From positions 1-32,001 of the forward strand of contig CANRHZ010000020.1 in NCBI GenBank assembly GCA_947630535.1: a stretch of DNA of 32,001 nucleotides, given 5' to 3'. Of this stretch, positions 15,638 to 23,777 are shown piece by piece. Origin of the DNA: Candidatus Gastranaerophilales bacterium. Its GTDB lineage: Bacteria; Cyanobacteriota; Vampirovibrionia; Gastranaerophilales; Gastranaerophilaceae. The notes under the pieces were generated by a model. That model was not told the origin of the DNA and made no database searches. It saw only the letters and a list, made by a program, of their open reading frames with translations. The first letter of the stretch is position 1. Each line of letters starts with the position of its first letter. The position numbers and the translations under genes are program-made.

Positions 15638-16540
15638 ATGGGAGTAAATGAGAAGTCAAAAGAATACCTTTCGGATTTTAAATCTTACCTTAAGGTAGAA
15701 AAGAATTTTTCCAAACATACAATAAGGGCTTATGTTCAGGATATTATGAATTTTTTAATCTGGGCAAACGAAAAGGAATTAAACAAAATTGATGCTAAGG
15801 ATTTCTCTGATTACCTTTATTTTATAGGGCAGATGAACTATACAAAAACTACGGTTGCAAGAAAAATTGCCTCTATAAGGGCATTTTACAGATTTTTATA
15901 TACAATGGAAATTGTGGATTATAACCCCACGGATACAACAAAAGGCCCAAAACTTCCAAAAAGCCTGCCTGATTTTTTAACAACCGAAGAAATTGAAAAC
16001 CTTCTTGCCAACATCAAAATTACAACACCCGCAGGGTACAGAAACCGTGTAATTTTTGAACTTTTATGGGTTTCAGGCATGAGGATTTCCGAGTTATCGG
16101 GGTTAAATTTTGAAAATTTGAATTTGGAACAAAACGAAATAAAGGTTTTTGGCAAGGGCTCAAAAGAAAGAATAGTGCTTGTTCCAAATAAAACAAAAGA
16201 ACTTATTTTAAATTATATAAATAATGTCTACAACCTTATATCCGAAAAAAATATAACCCCTTCTTCTCCTCTTTTTATAAACAATACAGGATACAGGCTT
16301 CAAAACCAAAGTATAAGAAAAGCCCTAAAGCAGGTTGTAGAATCTGTTGAACTAAAAAAACATGTAACTCCGCACGTATTCAGACACTCTTTTGCAACAA
16401 GGCTTCTTGAAAACGGCGCTGATTTAAGGGTTGTTCAGGAACTGTTAGGGCATGCAAGCATATCAAATACCCAAATTTACACCCACGTTTCAACCCGCAG
16501 GTTAAAATCCGTGTATGATTCTTCGCACCCGAGGGCCTGA
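15638..16540 (+). CDS. Tyrosine recombinase XerC/XerD family
   Basis: Site-specific recombinase, most likely the resolver of chromosome dimers at dif. The 300 residues are typical of XerC/D. The N-terminal SAM-like domain (~6-90) carries K-N-x-S-x-H-T-I-R-A-Y. All catalytic residues are present: R149 (G-M-R-I-S-E-L), K173 (G-K-G-S-K-E-R), H246 and R249 (T-P-H-V-F-R-H), H272 (L-L-G-H) and Y281 (Q-I-Y-T-H-V). It is not flanked by att-like repeats or phage genes, so a mobile-element integrase is less likely. Whether it is XerC or XerD cannot be told here. The start codon lies 6 nt after a TATAAT box without a Shine-Dalgarno. Confidence 0.93.
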   Translation: MGVNEKSKEYLSDFKSYLKVEKNFSKHTIRAYVQDIMNFLIWANEKELNKIDAKDFSDYLYFIGQMNYTKTTVARKIASIRAFYRFLYTMEIVDYNPTDTTKGPKLPKSLPDFLTTEEIENLLANIKITTPAGYRNRVIFELLWVSGMRISELSGLNFENLNLEQNEIKVFGKGSKERIVLVPNKTKELILNYINNVYNLISEKNITPSSPLFINNTGYRLQNQSIRKALKQVVESVELKKHVTPHVFRHSFATRLLENGADLRVVQELLGHASISNTQIYTHVSTRRLKSVYDSSHPRA

Positions 16541-16586
16541 AATAAAGTAAAATTATTGTTAAATTTGTGCCTTCAATTACGGCATT

Positions 16587-16595
16587 TGCTAAAAT
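16587..16595 (+). promoter_or_regulatory. Extended -10, likely leaderless promoter of the histidine kinase
   Basis: TGCTAAAAT (TGnTAAAAT), six bases (TATAAT), then ATG. Initiation on the start codon is expected. No Shine-Dalgarno. Confidence 0.5.
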
Positions 16596-16601
16596 TATAA
16601 T

Positions 16602-18572
16602 ATGGCAGGGATTTTCATAATAAGCAAAGAAGATAAATTAAAAGACATTCTTGAAAAAGAAGGTCACAGGGTTTATCAAAAAGAAAAGATAAATTCAATT
16701 AATGATGAAATATTAGAGTTTGAGCCAAACATTGTCATACTTGATTTTGATGTTGAAAATTCAAAAACCCTTTTTTATGAGCTTTCAAGCTTAAATTCAA
16801 CAAACGAGTTTGATATATTGTCCCTTATTAATGAAAAGGATATTGTAGATTTTTCCGATAAAAGTACAAAGCTTATTTTAAAACCCGTTTTAGAAAATAT
16901 TTTGGTTAATGAAATTAATCTTATATCGGAAAATCAAAACAGACTAAAATCTCTCCATTTAGAGATTATGGAATTAAAGAAAAACCTTTATCAGATTGAT
17001 GCTTTTTATAATGCAAGTTCAAAATTTGCAGGCACCCTTGATAAAGAAAAGTTGTATCAGGTTATGTTTGAAACTTATGAAAGAGTTTTAAGCTTTGATA
17101 TAGCCTGTGCCCTTTTTAAAGATAACTTTTTAGAGGATAAAATTAAATTTTATATAAATTCGCTTAAAAAAACGACGGATGAGATTAATAATAACCTTAT
17201 AAAAAGACTGTCTTTAAGCGCACTTAATGAAGGCTTGAGCGAATTAAAACCTTCAAAATACGAAGTTGAAATTATCCAAAATGTTAAGCCTTCATATAAA
17301 AACGAATTTTATGATTCCGCACTTGAAGGGTTTGATTCTTTATATGCGCCCATTATTATAAACAATAAATTTGAAGGAATAATTGAAATATTCAGAAAAA
17401 CCCCCTTTACAAAAGAAGATGTCACATGTTTTCAATCCATAGCGCACCTTGTATTATCCCCCTTAAGAAGCGCTATTTTATATGAAGATATGATAAATAC
17501 AAATGAAAAGCTAAAAAAACTTGAAAGGATAAAATCCGAATTTGTATCCATTGTATCTCATGAGTTAAGAACTCCTCTGACCCCTATAAATAATGCCCTC
17601 AGTATTATTTTATCCGAACAGGGGGGAAAAATCGGGGATACAAATAAAAATTTTGCAAACATTGCAAAAAGGAATGTTGCAAGGCTATCAGGCATCATAG
17701 AAGATTTGCTTGATTTATCAAGAATGCAAACCGGAAAATTTGATTTTAAATTTAAAAAGACCTCTATATATCCTTCCTTTAATCTTGCTTATGACACATT
17801 TAAAAATCAAGCCTCAATAAAAAATATAGAATTAAAAACCGAAATTGATGAAAACCTTCCTTATGTATATATAGATACTCACAAATTTGACCAAATTTTA
17901 TCAAACATAATTACAAATGCGCTTAAATTTACTCCCGAGCAAGGAAAAATTACGCTGAGCGCCAATATAGAAAAACAAGTTGCTAAAAACCTTCTTATAT
18001 CCCCCATAGATGAAAGTTTTGAAGGTGAATACATAAAAATTTCCATAAAAGATACAGGGGTTGGAATTGAAAAAGATGATATTCCAAAAATCTTTGATAA
18101 ATTTTCTCAAATTGAAAATACCCTATCAAGAAATACGGGCGGAATTGGTCTTGGATTGACCATTACAAAACACTTTATAGATGCGCACCTTGGGGGGATA
18201 TATGTTGAGTCGGCCAAAAATGAAGGGTCAACTTTTAATGTTTTTATCCCCGTATATGACGATAAAAAGGCCTTTGATGCGGAATTAAACCTAAAAATTA
18301 AAAATGAATCCGAGGTAGGCTACATAAAAATAGAAGAAAACGACAATTCAAATTTTTATAATTATCTCAAAACAATGAACATAATTAAGCTCACAAAGTC
18401 ATCAAAGGAGCTTACATACAAAAAGAATAACAAAAACGTAAATGAGGTCTTTATTTCAAATCTTGACAGAAACGCATTCGATTTTATGGTTTCAAAAATT
18501 CAAGAGGAGATAAATTCTAAAGACTGTGATATATTATTAACAAAGGCATATTATAAAAAAGAAAATGCGTGA
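16602..18572 (+). CDS. Soluble sensor histidine kinase with pseudo-receiver and GAF-like domain
   Basis: The 656-residue protein has no membrane segment. Residues 1-105 look like a receiver fold (I-V-I-L-D-F-D at 44-50) without the full acidic pocket. A helix (~108-135) leads to a GAF-like domain (~140-292). The HisKA domain has S-H-E-L-R-T-P-L with H320. The ATPase domain has N-box N435/N439, D-T-G-V-G-I (484-489) and G-G-I-G-L-G-L (513-519). The last ~100 residues (after ~552) match nothing I know and end near K-Y-Y-K-K-E. It forms an operon with a CheY-like regulator (25 nt) and a PilB/GspE-like ATPase (3 nt further), so its output may be that ATPase. Confidence 0.9.
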   Translation: MAGIFIISKEDKLKDILEKEGHRVYQKEKINSINDEILEFEPNIVILDFDVENSKTLFYELSSLNSTNEFDILSLINEKDIVDFSDKSTKLILKPVLENILVNEINLISENQNRLKSLHLEIMELKKNLYQIDAFYNASSKFAGTLDKEKLYQVMFETYERVLSFDIACALFKDNFLEDKIKFYINSLKKTTDEINNNLIKRLSLSALNEGLSELKPSKYEVEIIQNVKPSYKNEFYDSALEGFDSLYAPIIINNKFEGIIEIFRKTPFTKEDVTCFQSIAHLVLSPLRSAILYEDMINTNEKLKKLERIKSEFVSIVSHELRTPLTPINNALSIILSEQGGKIGDTNKNFANIAKRNVARLSGIIEDLLDLSRMQTGKFDFKFKKTSIYPSFNLAYDTFKNQASIKNIELKTEIDENLPYVYIDTHKFDQILSNIITNALKFTPEQGKITLSANIEKQVAKNLLISPIDESFEGEYIKISIKDTGVGIEKDDIPKIFDKFSQIENTLSRNTGGIGLGLTITKHFIDAHLGGIYVESAKNEGSTFNVFIPVYDDKKAFDAELNLKIKNESEVGYIKIEENDNSNFYNYLKTMNIIKLTKSSKELTYKKNNKNVNEVFISNLDRNAFDFMVSKIQEEINSKDCDILLTKAYYKKENA

Positions 18573-18597
18573 TTGCTTTTATTAGTTGGAGAGTTTT

Positions 18598-18966
18598 ATG
18601 TCAAAAAAAATATTGGTAGTGGATGATGAATCCGATATAACGGAAACAATGTCTTTTATGCTTAAAGCGGAAGGGTATGATGTAATAACCGCACAAGACG
18701 GCGAGGAAGGTTTAAGGCTTGCAAAAGAAGAAATGCCCGATTTAATAATTCTGGATGTTATGATGCCAAAAATTAACGGATACAAAATTGCAAGACTTTT
18801 AAAATATGATAACAAATATAAAAACATTCCGATTGTTATGGTAACTGCAAGAGGGCAGGATGCGGACAAATTAATAGGTGAAGAAACGGGAGCGGATGAG
18901 TATATAACAAAACCATTTGAATTTGAAGAAGTTTTGGATGCTGTTCATAAGTATCTGGAGATATAA
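18598..18966 (+). CDS. CheY-like single-domain response regulator
   Basis: A 122-residue receiver with no output domain. Phosphorylation site D53 (I-L-D-V-M-M-P), acidic pocket D9/D10 (V-V-D-D-E), T83 (M-V-T-A-R-G) and K105 (I-T-K-P-F) are all present. The start is ATG 18598 with GGAGAG just upstream; a TTG at 18586 in frame lies on that ribosome site and is rejected. With only a receiver it must act by protein contact, most plausibly on the ATPase encoded 3 nt downstream, or as a phosphorelay shuttle. Confidence 0.95.
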   Translation: MSKKILVVDDESDITETMSFMLKAEGYDVITAQDGEEGLRLAKEEMPDLIILDVMMPKINGYKIARLLKYDNKYKNIPIVMVTARGQDADKLIGEETGADEYITKPFEFEEVLDAVHKYLEI

Positions 18967-18969
18967 ATA

Positions 18970-20349
18970 ATGGATTTAGTTACAAATAAAACCATCGACA
19001 AGCTTAAATACGACCTTGTCAGAAACAATATTATAACTTTTGAAGATATTGAAAGGGCGCAAGAAATTGCAAATGCCCAAAATACCAATTTAGGACAGGT
19101 TTTGATAAATTCGTCTTTAATAACGGAAGAAAACCTGCTTAAATTTTTGGAAGAAAAACTCCACATTCCTTTTGTTAATCTGGATGATTATGAGATAGAT
19201 AAAAGGTGTTTAAAATATATAAGCTATAAAGAGGCGGTTGACTATAAAATGCTTCCCCTTTTTCAAATTGAAGATACTCTTACCGTTATTATGGCTGACC
19301 CTCTGGATTTATTTGCAATAGATAAGATAATCGAGCGCACGGGAAAAACCATAGAGCCTGTTCTCGGAAGTCAAAATGCCATACTGAAAAAAATAAATGA
19401 ATACTACGATCTTAAAGGTAAAGTTCAGGATATTACAACAAAAGAAGAAGAAAATTTTAAATGGACGGATGAACTTCATAAAGATGACGTATCCGAAGAA
19501 CACCTTCAAAACCTTTTCAGGGGAATTTTAAGACAGGCAATAAATGAAGGGGTGCATGAGCTCTTTTTTGAGCATGTGGAAGATGACCTTACGGTTAATT
19601 TCAAAAAAAATGATACTTCGTATATGACAGGTTCAATTCCGTCCCTTTTAATAAGTCCTTTTATTCGTATGTTAAAAAACCTCTGTGCGCTTGACCCTAC
19701 GATATCTGAAATTCCTCAACTGGGGAAATTGAATTTTAATGTTAACCAAATCAGTCTGACTGCAAGCATATCTGCTTACCCTACAATTAACGGGGAGAGG
19801 ATAATGCTTAAAATTTATCATCCGCCAAAAAAGATTGATGAACTGATAAAAGATAAAGAAACAATAAAAAAACTTCAAGATGCTCTTTTGGGGGCGGGGG
19901 TTATACTTGTGTGCGGAAGTTCCTTATCCGGTAAAACCCATCTTGTATATTCAATTTTAAGCGATTTAATTCCTCAAAATAAAACGGCCATGACTCTTGA
20001 ATCGGTTGCAAAATACAACTTGAAAAATGTAAGACAATCAGAATTAAATGAATCTGTGGGGTTTAACTTAGATAAGGCTATGAGGTATATTGAGTTTCAA
20101 TCCCCCGATATTGTTTATTTTGAGGGTGTTTCTACAAAAGAAGGACTTGATTTTTTCACATCTTTAACCCTGAAAAATAAAACCCTTATCACGGAATTTC
20201 TTGCAGATAATATGGACGAATTAAGAAGAAAATTTTCATATCCTGAATTTTCCTTTTTTAAATCGGTTATTTCCTGCCTCATTTTTATACATTCAAAAGA
20301 CACAATAGAATTTTTTGATAAAAGTGCAATCCAAAAGTATTTGCTTTAA
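18970..20349 (+). CDS. Degenerate PilB/GspE-like secretion ATPase with MshEN domain
   Basis: 459 residues. The N-terminus (~35-147) is a MshEN / GspE-N domain (L-G-Q-V-L-I...I-T-E-E-N-L-L-K-F-L...I-P-F-V-N-L), a fold that binds cyclic-di-GMP in some relatives. The rest follows the type II/IV ATPase plan: I-S-A-Y-P-T-I-N-G-E-R-I-M-L-K (267-281) and Walker A G-S-S-L-S-G-K-T (316-323). The usual I-E-D-P-V-E Asp box is replaced by M-T-L-E-S-V-A, Walker B/G-E-I-R-D by Y-F-E-G-V-S, and the zinc cysteines are absent. It may bind nucleotide without hydrolysing it and act as a regulator or a decoy of the real motor. GGAG inside the preceding gene is its ribosome site. Confidence 0.8.
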   Translation: MDLVTNKTIDKLKYDLVRNNIITFEDIERAQEIANAQNTNLGQVLINSSLITEENLLKFLEEKLHIPFVNLDDYEIDKRCLKYISYKEAVDYKMLPLFQIEDTLTVIMADPLDLFAIDKIIERTGKTIEPVLGSQNAILKKINEYYDLKGKVQDITTKEEENFKWTDELHKDDVSEEHLQNLFRGILRQAINEGVHELFFEHVEDDLTVNFKKNDTSYMTGSIPSLLISPFIRMLKNLCALDPTISEIPQLGKLNFNVNQISLTASISAYPTINGERIMLKIYHPPKKIDELIKDKETIKKLQDALLGAGVILVCGSSLSGKTHLVYSILSDLIPQNKTAMTLESVAKYNLKNVRQSELNESVGFNLDKAMRYIEFQSPDIVYFEGVSTKEGLDFFTSLTLKNKTLITEFLADNMDELRRKFSYPEFSFFKSVISCLIFIHSKDTIEFFDKSAIQKYLL

Positions 20350-20402
20350 ATCAGGCAAAAAAATTTATTTTCATGCCTTATAAAATCAATTTTATTGTTA
20401 AA

Positions 20403-20408
20403 GATAAT
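20403..20408 (+). promoter_or_regulatory. -10-like box before the orphan gene at 20417
   Basis: GATAAT, eight bases including a T run, then ATG. No Shine-Dalgarno. The preceding gene's stop is 67 bp upstream. Confidence 0.35.
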
Positions 20409-20416
20409 GTTTTTTT

Positions 20417-21640
20417 ATGAGAATTGAAAATAATTATATAAGCTATTTGCCCCCAAAAAAAGTAATCGAAGAAAATAAAACAAGTAAATTTCAAGGCAAA
20501 AGAAGTCTTGCATCTTCTCCTTGCAATCCCGATTACTATAAAGCAATAAATATTCCGAGTTTTTCAGGCAAAAAAATTAAAGACTTTAGCTTTTATATTA
20601 AAGCGGAGGATGGCGTATATTTTGAAGTAAAATTAAATCCGTTTGAAGCCAGAAGGCTTCTGTATGATAACGAAAATTCCATAGATAAAAACTATCTTAA
20701 ATCTTTTATGGACCTTTTGGATAGTAACCTTAAAGATTTATATATGACAGAAAAAAATACCCTAAACAGATTGAATTCTTATTCCGATAATTCTCAGAAA
20801 ACAAGCTATACTAATGAAAATTATATGGAAGATATAAATAATCTTAGTATTTATTCCGATGAAACCGCAACAGAGATGGAAGAAATAAATTCGCTTCCTC
20901 CAAACGAAAAAAACAGTTTTATAGAAGAACTGAAATCTCAAGTAAATTCAAATATTGAAGAACTGGGCGGTGTTGCGCTTGATATGACAAAGAAATTCTT
21001 TGACCTTTCATGGACAAATGACGGGTTTGATTTTTCCAATGAAAAATTGAAGATGGCATGTATAAAAAATGTTGAAATCATAGGCGAGTTTTATGATGAA
21101 TACGGCGATTTCGGAGAGGAAATTTTTAACAAAATTGTGGATGCCTCAACAAAAGACGGCAGGATAGATTGTTCTTTTGCATACTGTTTATCGGAGATGC
21201 TTATTTTTAACAATAATATGGCATCCACGGAAAAAATTGCGGATGTTTTAGAAAAATGTTTTGAAAAAGACCCCGACTCCAAAAAAGAGATTTGGTACGG
21301 AATAAAACTTTTGGCAGATACAAACTATAAAATTGAAGATGACAATAACTGTTTTGAAGAACTTTTTAGTCTGTGTTTTGATAAAAATAACAAATACCAA
21401 CCGAACAAAATGAGCAAACTTCTTGAAATGATTACGTATACCTCGTTAATGTCAGAAAAATATCAGAATACAAAAATATTGGAAAAAGCTCAAAAAAGAG
21501 CTTACGATATGATTTTCACCTATTTTGAGGACAATACGGATAAAGAAGGAAAATTAACAATAAATCCTGAATTACCGAAAAAATATGTTCAAAAAAGAAG
21601 TTTATCCGATACCAAAAATAAAGCGGAACGGGTGCTATAA
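20417..21640 (+). CDS. Uncharacterised protein with N-terminal F-x-G-K motifs
   Basis: 407 residues, not recognised. No signal peptide or membrane segment. The N-terminal ~55 residues are basic and low in structure, with K-F-Q-G-K-R (24-29) and S-F-S-G-K-K (48-53). After that the protein is acidic and mostly helical, with a region of D-x-D/E-rich loops (D-G-R-I-D near 238; D-P-D-S-K-K near 285) that recall EF-hand-like or tetratricopeptide-like helical hairpins without being clear matches. The same F-x-G-K/R motif appears near the N-termini of the proteins at 29740 and 30628. Transcription is probably its own, from a -10 box close to the ATG. Confidence 0.7.
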   Translation: MRIENNYISYLPPKKVIEENKTSKFQGKRSLASSPCNPDYYKAINIPSFSGKKIKDFSFYIKAEDGVYFEVKLNPFEARRLLYDNENSIDKNYLKSFMDLLDSNLKDLYMTEKNTLNRLNSYSDNSQKTSYTNENYMEDINNLSIYSDETATEMEEINSLPPNEKNSFIEELKSQVNSNIEELGGVALDMTKKFFDLSWTNDGFDFSNEKLKMACIKNVEIIGEFYDEYGDFGEEIFNKIVDASTKDGRIDCSFAYCLSEMLIFNNNMASTEKIADVLEKCFEKDPDSKKEIWYGIKLLADTNYKIEDDNNCFEELFSLCFDKNNKYQPNKMSKLLEMITYTSLMSEKYQNTKILEKAQKRAYDMIFTYFEDNTDKEGKLTINPELPKKYVQKRSLSDTKNKAERVL

Positions 21641-21741
21641 CATAAAAAAGCTTTTTGCCATCTTTAAAAAAATAAATAACAAACAAAACGGGATAGTAGG
21701 ATAAAGAACTTAACGGGATTTGTATAAAGTTATTTTATCTG

Positions 21742-21747
21742 TATACT
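21742..21747 (+). promoter_or_regulatory. -10 box, likely leaderless promoter of hydE
   Basis: TATACT preceded by TG, followed by seven bases and ATG. A weak TTGTAT lies 16 nt upstream (21720-21725). No Shine-Dalgarno. Confidence 0.5.
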
Positions 21748-21754
21748 TTTAAGT

Positions 21755-22747
21755 ATGGATTTAACAAAAAAAGAAATAATCGAACTATTAAAATCGGACG
21801 GCGCTTCTCTTTTTATGGAAGCTGATTTAGTCAGAAAAAAATATGTAAAAGACGAGGTTCACCTTAGAGGATTAATCGAATTTTCAAATGTATGTAAAAG
21901 AAACTGCGCATACTGCGGGCTTCAAAATAAAAATAAAAACATAAAAAGGTACAGATTATCCGAAGATGAAATTATAGACCATGCAAAAATCGGGGCTTCA
22001 CTCGGGTACAAAACGGTTGTCCTTCAATCGGGAGAGGATGATTATTTTAACCAAAAAAGACTCTGTTCAATCATAGAAAAAATTAAAGAATTTGACCTTG
22101 CAATTACTTTAAGTGTAGGCGAGAGAACAAAAGAGGACTATAGGGCATTTAAAATGTCGGGCGCAGACAGGTTTCTTTTGAGGATAGAAACAACTGATGA
22201 AAATCTGTATAAATCCTTGCATCCCAATATGGATTTTAATAACAGAAAAAAATGCCTCTATAACTTAAAAGAACTGGGGTATGAAACCGGAACGGGTTCT
22301 CTTGTGGGGCTTTTAAATCAAACCATAGAATCTTTTGCTGATGATATTTTATTTTTCAAAGAGCTTGATGCCGATATGGTTGGGATTGGCCCTTTTATTC
22401 CTCATCCCGATACTCCTCTTAGGGGCGAATTAAACAAAAATAACTTTGATATGGCGCTTAAAGTTATGGCAATAACAAGACTTGTTTTACCCGATATAAA
22501 TATACCTGCAACCACTGCAATGGAAACAATAAACCCTAACGGCAGAATAATTGCTCTAAAATCGGGCGCAAACGTTGTCATGCCGAATTTAACCGATATA
22601 AGTTACAGAAAAAATTATGAAATATACCCGAATAAAGCTTGTATAAATGAAGATGCAATTAAATGCAGAAAATGTATAGAGGGTAAAATTTTATCCATAA
22701 ACAGAACCCTCTCAAATTCAAAAGGTTTTAGAAACAGGGCAAAATAA
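21755..22747 (+). CDS. hydE: [FeFe]-hydrogenase H-cluster maturase HydE (radical SAM)
   Basis: Radical SAM enzyme needed to build the H-cluster of [FeFe] hydrogenase. The 330 residues include the cluster motif C47-x3-C51-x2-C54 (V-C-K-R-N-C-A-Y-C-G), R-Y-R-L-S, V-V-L-Q-S-G-E-D and V-G-I-G-P-F-I-P-H-P-D-T-P-L, which separates HydE from BioB. A C-terminal C-R-K-C pair is present. hydF, hydG and the hydrogenase are not in the window. Its presence implies H2 metabolism and an anaerobic host. The start codon lies 7 nt after TATACT with no Shine-Dalgarno. Confidence 0.92.
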   Translation: MDLTKKEIIELLKSDGASLFMEADLVRKKYVKDEVHLRGLIEFSNVCKRNCAYCGLQNKNKNIKRYRLSEDEIIDHAKIGASLGYKTVVLQSGEDDYFNQKRLCSIIEKIKEFDLAITLSVGERTKEDYRAFKMSGADRFLLRIETTDENLYKSLHPNMDFNNRKKCLYNLKELGYETGTGSLVGLLNQTIESFADDILFFKELDADMVGIGPFIPHPDTPLRGELNKNNFDMALKVMAITRLVLPDINIPATTAMETINPNGRIIALKSGANVVMPNLTDISYRKNYEIYPNKACINEDAIKCRKCIEGKILSINRTLSNSKGFRNRAK

Positions 22748-22748
22748 A

Positions 22749-22777
22749 AAGCGCCTTTTATTTTAAGACGCTTATTT
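22749..22777. terminator. Bidirectional terminator between hydE and the orphan on the minus strand
   Basis: AAGCGCCTT and AAGACGCTT pair (one C-A mismatch) around a TTATTTT loop; A runs precede and ATTTT follows. It sits between two convergent genes. Confidence 0.6.
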
Positions 22778-22799
22778 TAAATAGTGAGTTTTATTGAAT

Positions 22800-23120
22800 T
22801 TAAATTTCTTCTAATTCATCTTCTATATTATCAAAAACAGCAAGTTGCTTTTTTTTCAAATTGTGTACTACGGCATCCACAAGCATAGGATAAGATTTTG
22901 AATTTTTTATTTTGGGGCCGAATTCTTTTATCAGACTTTCTTTTACCATGTTTTCAAGCTTAATGCTATCATATTCAATACTTTTCTTTTGCTCCGGAAT
23001 GATGTAGTCAATGTATTGTGAATTAATTTTGTAATCCTGCACATTTTTAAACATTGCCCACTTGATTTTTGGAGCCACATTTTTTAGCTTCTTTACGAAT
23101 TTTAAATTTTTGAAATCCAT
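22800..23120 (-). CDS. Small uncharacterised protein
   Basis: 106 residues, not recognised. Basic N-terminal half (M-D-F-K-N-L-K-F-V-K-K-L-K) and acidic C-terminus (D-N-I-E-D-E-L-E-E-I); predicted largely helical, cytosolic. AAAGGA lies 12 nt before the ATG, and a TATAAT box on the minus strand is at 23177-23182. It is divergent from the 84-residue orphan at 23403. Confidence 0.65.
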   Translation of the reverse strand: MDFKNLKFVKKLKNVAPKIKWAMFKNVQDYKINSQYIDYIIPEQKKSIEYDSIKLENMVKESLIKEFGPKIKNSKSYPMLVDAVVHNLKKKQLAVFDNIEDELEEI

Positions 23121-23258
23121 GGGATTTAATAATCCTTTCAGTGCTATCGTTATCGCAATTTTATTAACCTTCAGATATTATAAGTTTTGTGAAAATAAAA
23201 AGTGCCTGTTTTTAACTAAAAGTTCATAAAACTTTACGTTTATTAAAATTATACACTA

Positions 23259-23402
23259 TATAATGCCCTAAGAGAAGCTTGAAGGGGAAATTATCCTACG
23301 GAAAATTGATTGTAAATTTATTTTACAAACCGCCAAAAATCATTAAAGAAACATGTAAATGCAGTCGAATAATATAATACAAGAACTTTGAGGTAATTTT
23401 AA
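23259..23402 (+). promoter_or_regulatory. Promoters and structured leader upstream of the 84-residue orphan
   Basis: This is most of the 282-bp gene-free interval 23121-23402. Two + strand TATAAT boxes occur at 23259-23264 and 23373-23378. Between them the sequence can form CCCTAAG/CTT-GA-AGGG (23266-23286) and a hairpin TTGTAAA/TTTACAA (23310-23328) enclosed by CGG/CCG. The rest of the interval shows only the minus-strand box noted for the neighbour. It could be an mRNA leader or a small RNA; no known riboswitch was recognised. Confidence 0.35.
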
Positions 23403-23657
23403 ATGCTTAATAATATTAAAGCTTTTGGCTTAAATGTAATCCCCGACAGGCAAAAAACGCTTGAGCACACATCTCAGGCCGTTGAGGGTGCAATTTCCAA
23501 CATGTGGGAACCTATACTGGGGTACCTTAAGGAAAACGAAAACGTATTTTCAGGCGTGGTTATGAATGAAATAGATAAAATTCAAAACCAAACAATGCGC
23601 CTTGGCATGACTATTAACGCAGGAATTGAAAAGCGTAATATTAATTACGAAAGTTAA
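23403..23657 (+). CDS. Small uncharacterised protein
   Basis: 84 residues, not recognised. No membrane segment; probably helical (N-x-x-K-T-L-E-H-T-S-Q-A-V-E-G-A-I-S near 15-32). Good GAGG site 9 nt before the ATG, promoter box TATAAT at 23373, and a strong terminator right after it support a real monocistronic gene. Confidence 0.75.
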   Translation: MLNNIKAFGLNVIPDRQKTLEHTSQAVEGAISNMWEPILGYLKENENVFSGVVMNEIDKIQNQTMRLGMTINAGIEKRNINYES

Positions 23658-23677
23658 ATTTTACGCTTATTAATTTT

Positions 23678-23703
23678 AAGGCCGGCAATTTTGCCGGCTT
23701 TTT
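23678..23703 (+). terminator. Rho-independent terminator after the 84-residue orphan
   Basis: GCCGGCAA and TTGCCGGC form a GC-rich stem (loop A-T rich) followed by TTTTT. It isolates the orphan from pgk. Confidence 0.9.
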
Positions 23704-23731
23704 GTATATTTAAAAAAGATTTTTTTCATTG

Positions 23732-23737
23732 TAGAAT
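23732..23737 (+). promoter_or_regulatory. -10 box of pgk
   Basis: TAGAAT preceded by TTG. Initiation near 23744 gives a ~34-nt leader with AAGGAG before the pgk ATG. The -35 is weak. Confidence 0.45.
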
Positions 23738-23777
23738 ATTTTTCAAAAGAAAAAGAATTATTATAAAGGAGTTAGCA

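Noticed and set aside
15638-16540. Tyrosine recombinase as integrase of a mobile element
   Set aside because: XerC/D length and motifs, no att-like repeats, no tRNA and no phage or conjugation genes around it.
18586-18597. TTG start for the CheY-like regulator
   Set aside because: It overlaps the GGAG ribosome site of the ATG at 18598, and the receiver fold begins right after that ATG.
21644-21656. AAAAAGCTTTTT after the orphan at 20417 as a terminator
   Set aside because: The palindrome has no loop and only two G-C bases; not a convincing hairpin.
23691-23777. N-terminal extension of pgk
   Set aside because: It begins inside a terminator stem; AAGGAG and family length support ATG 23778.
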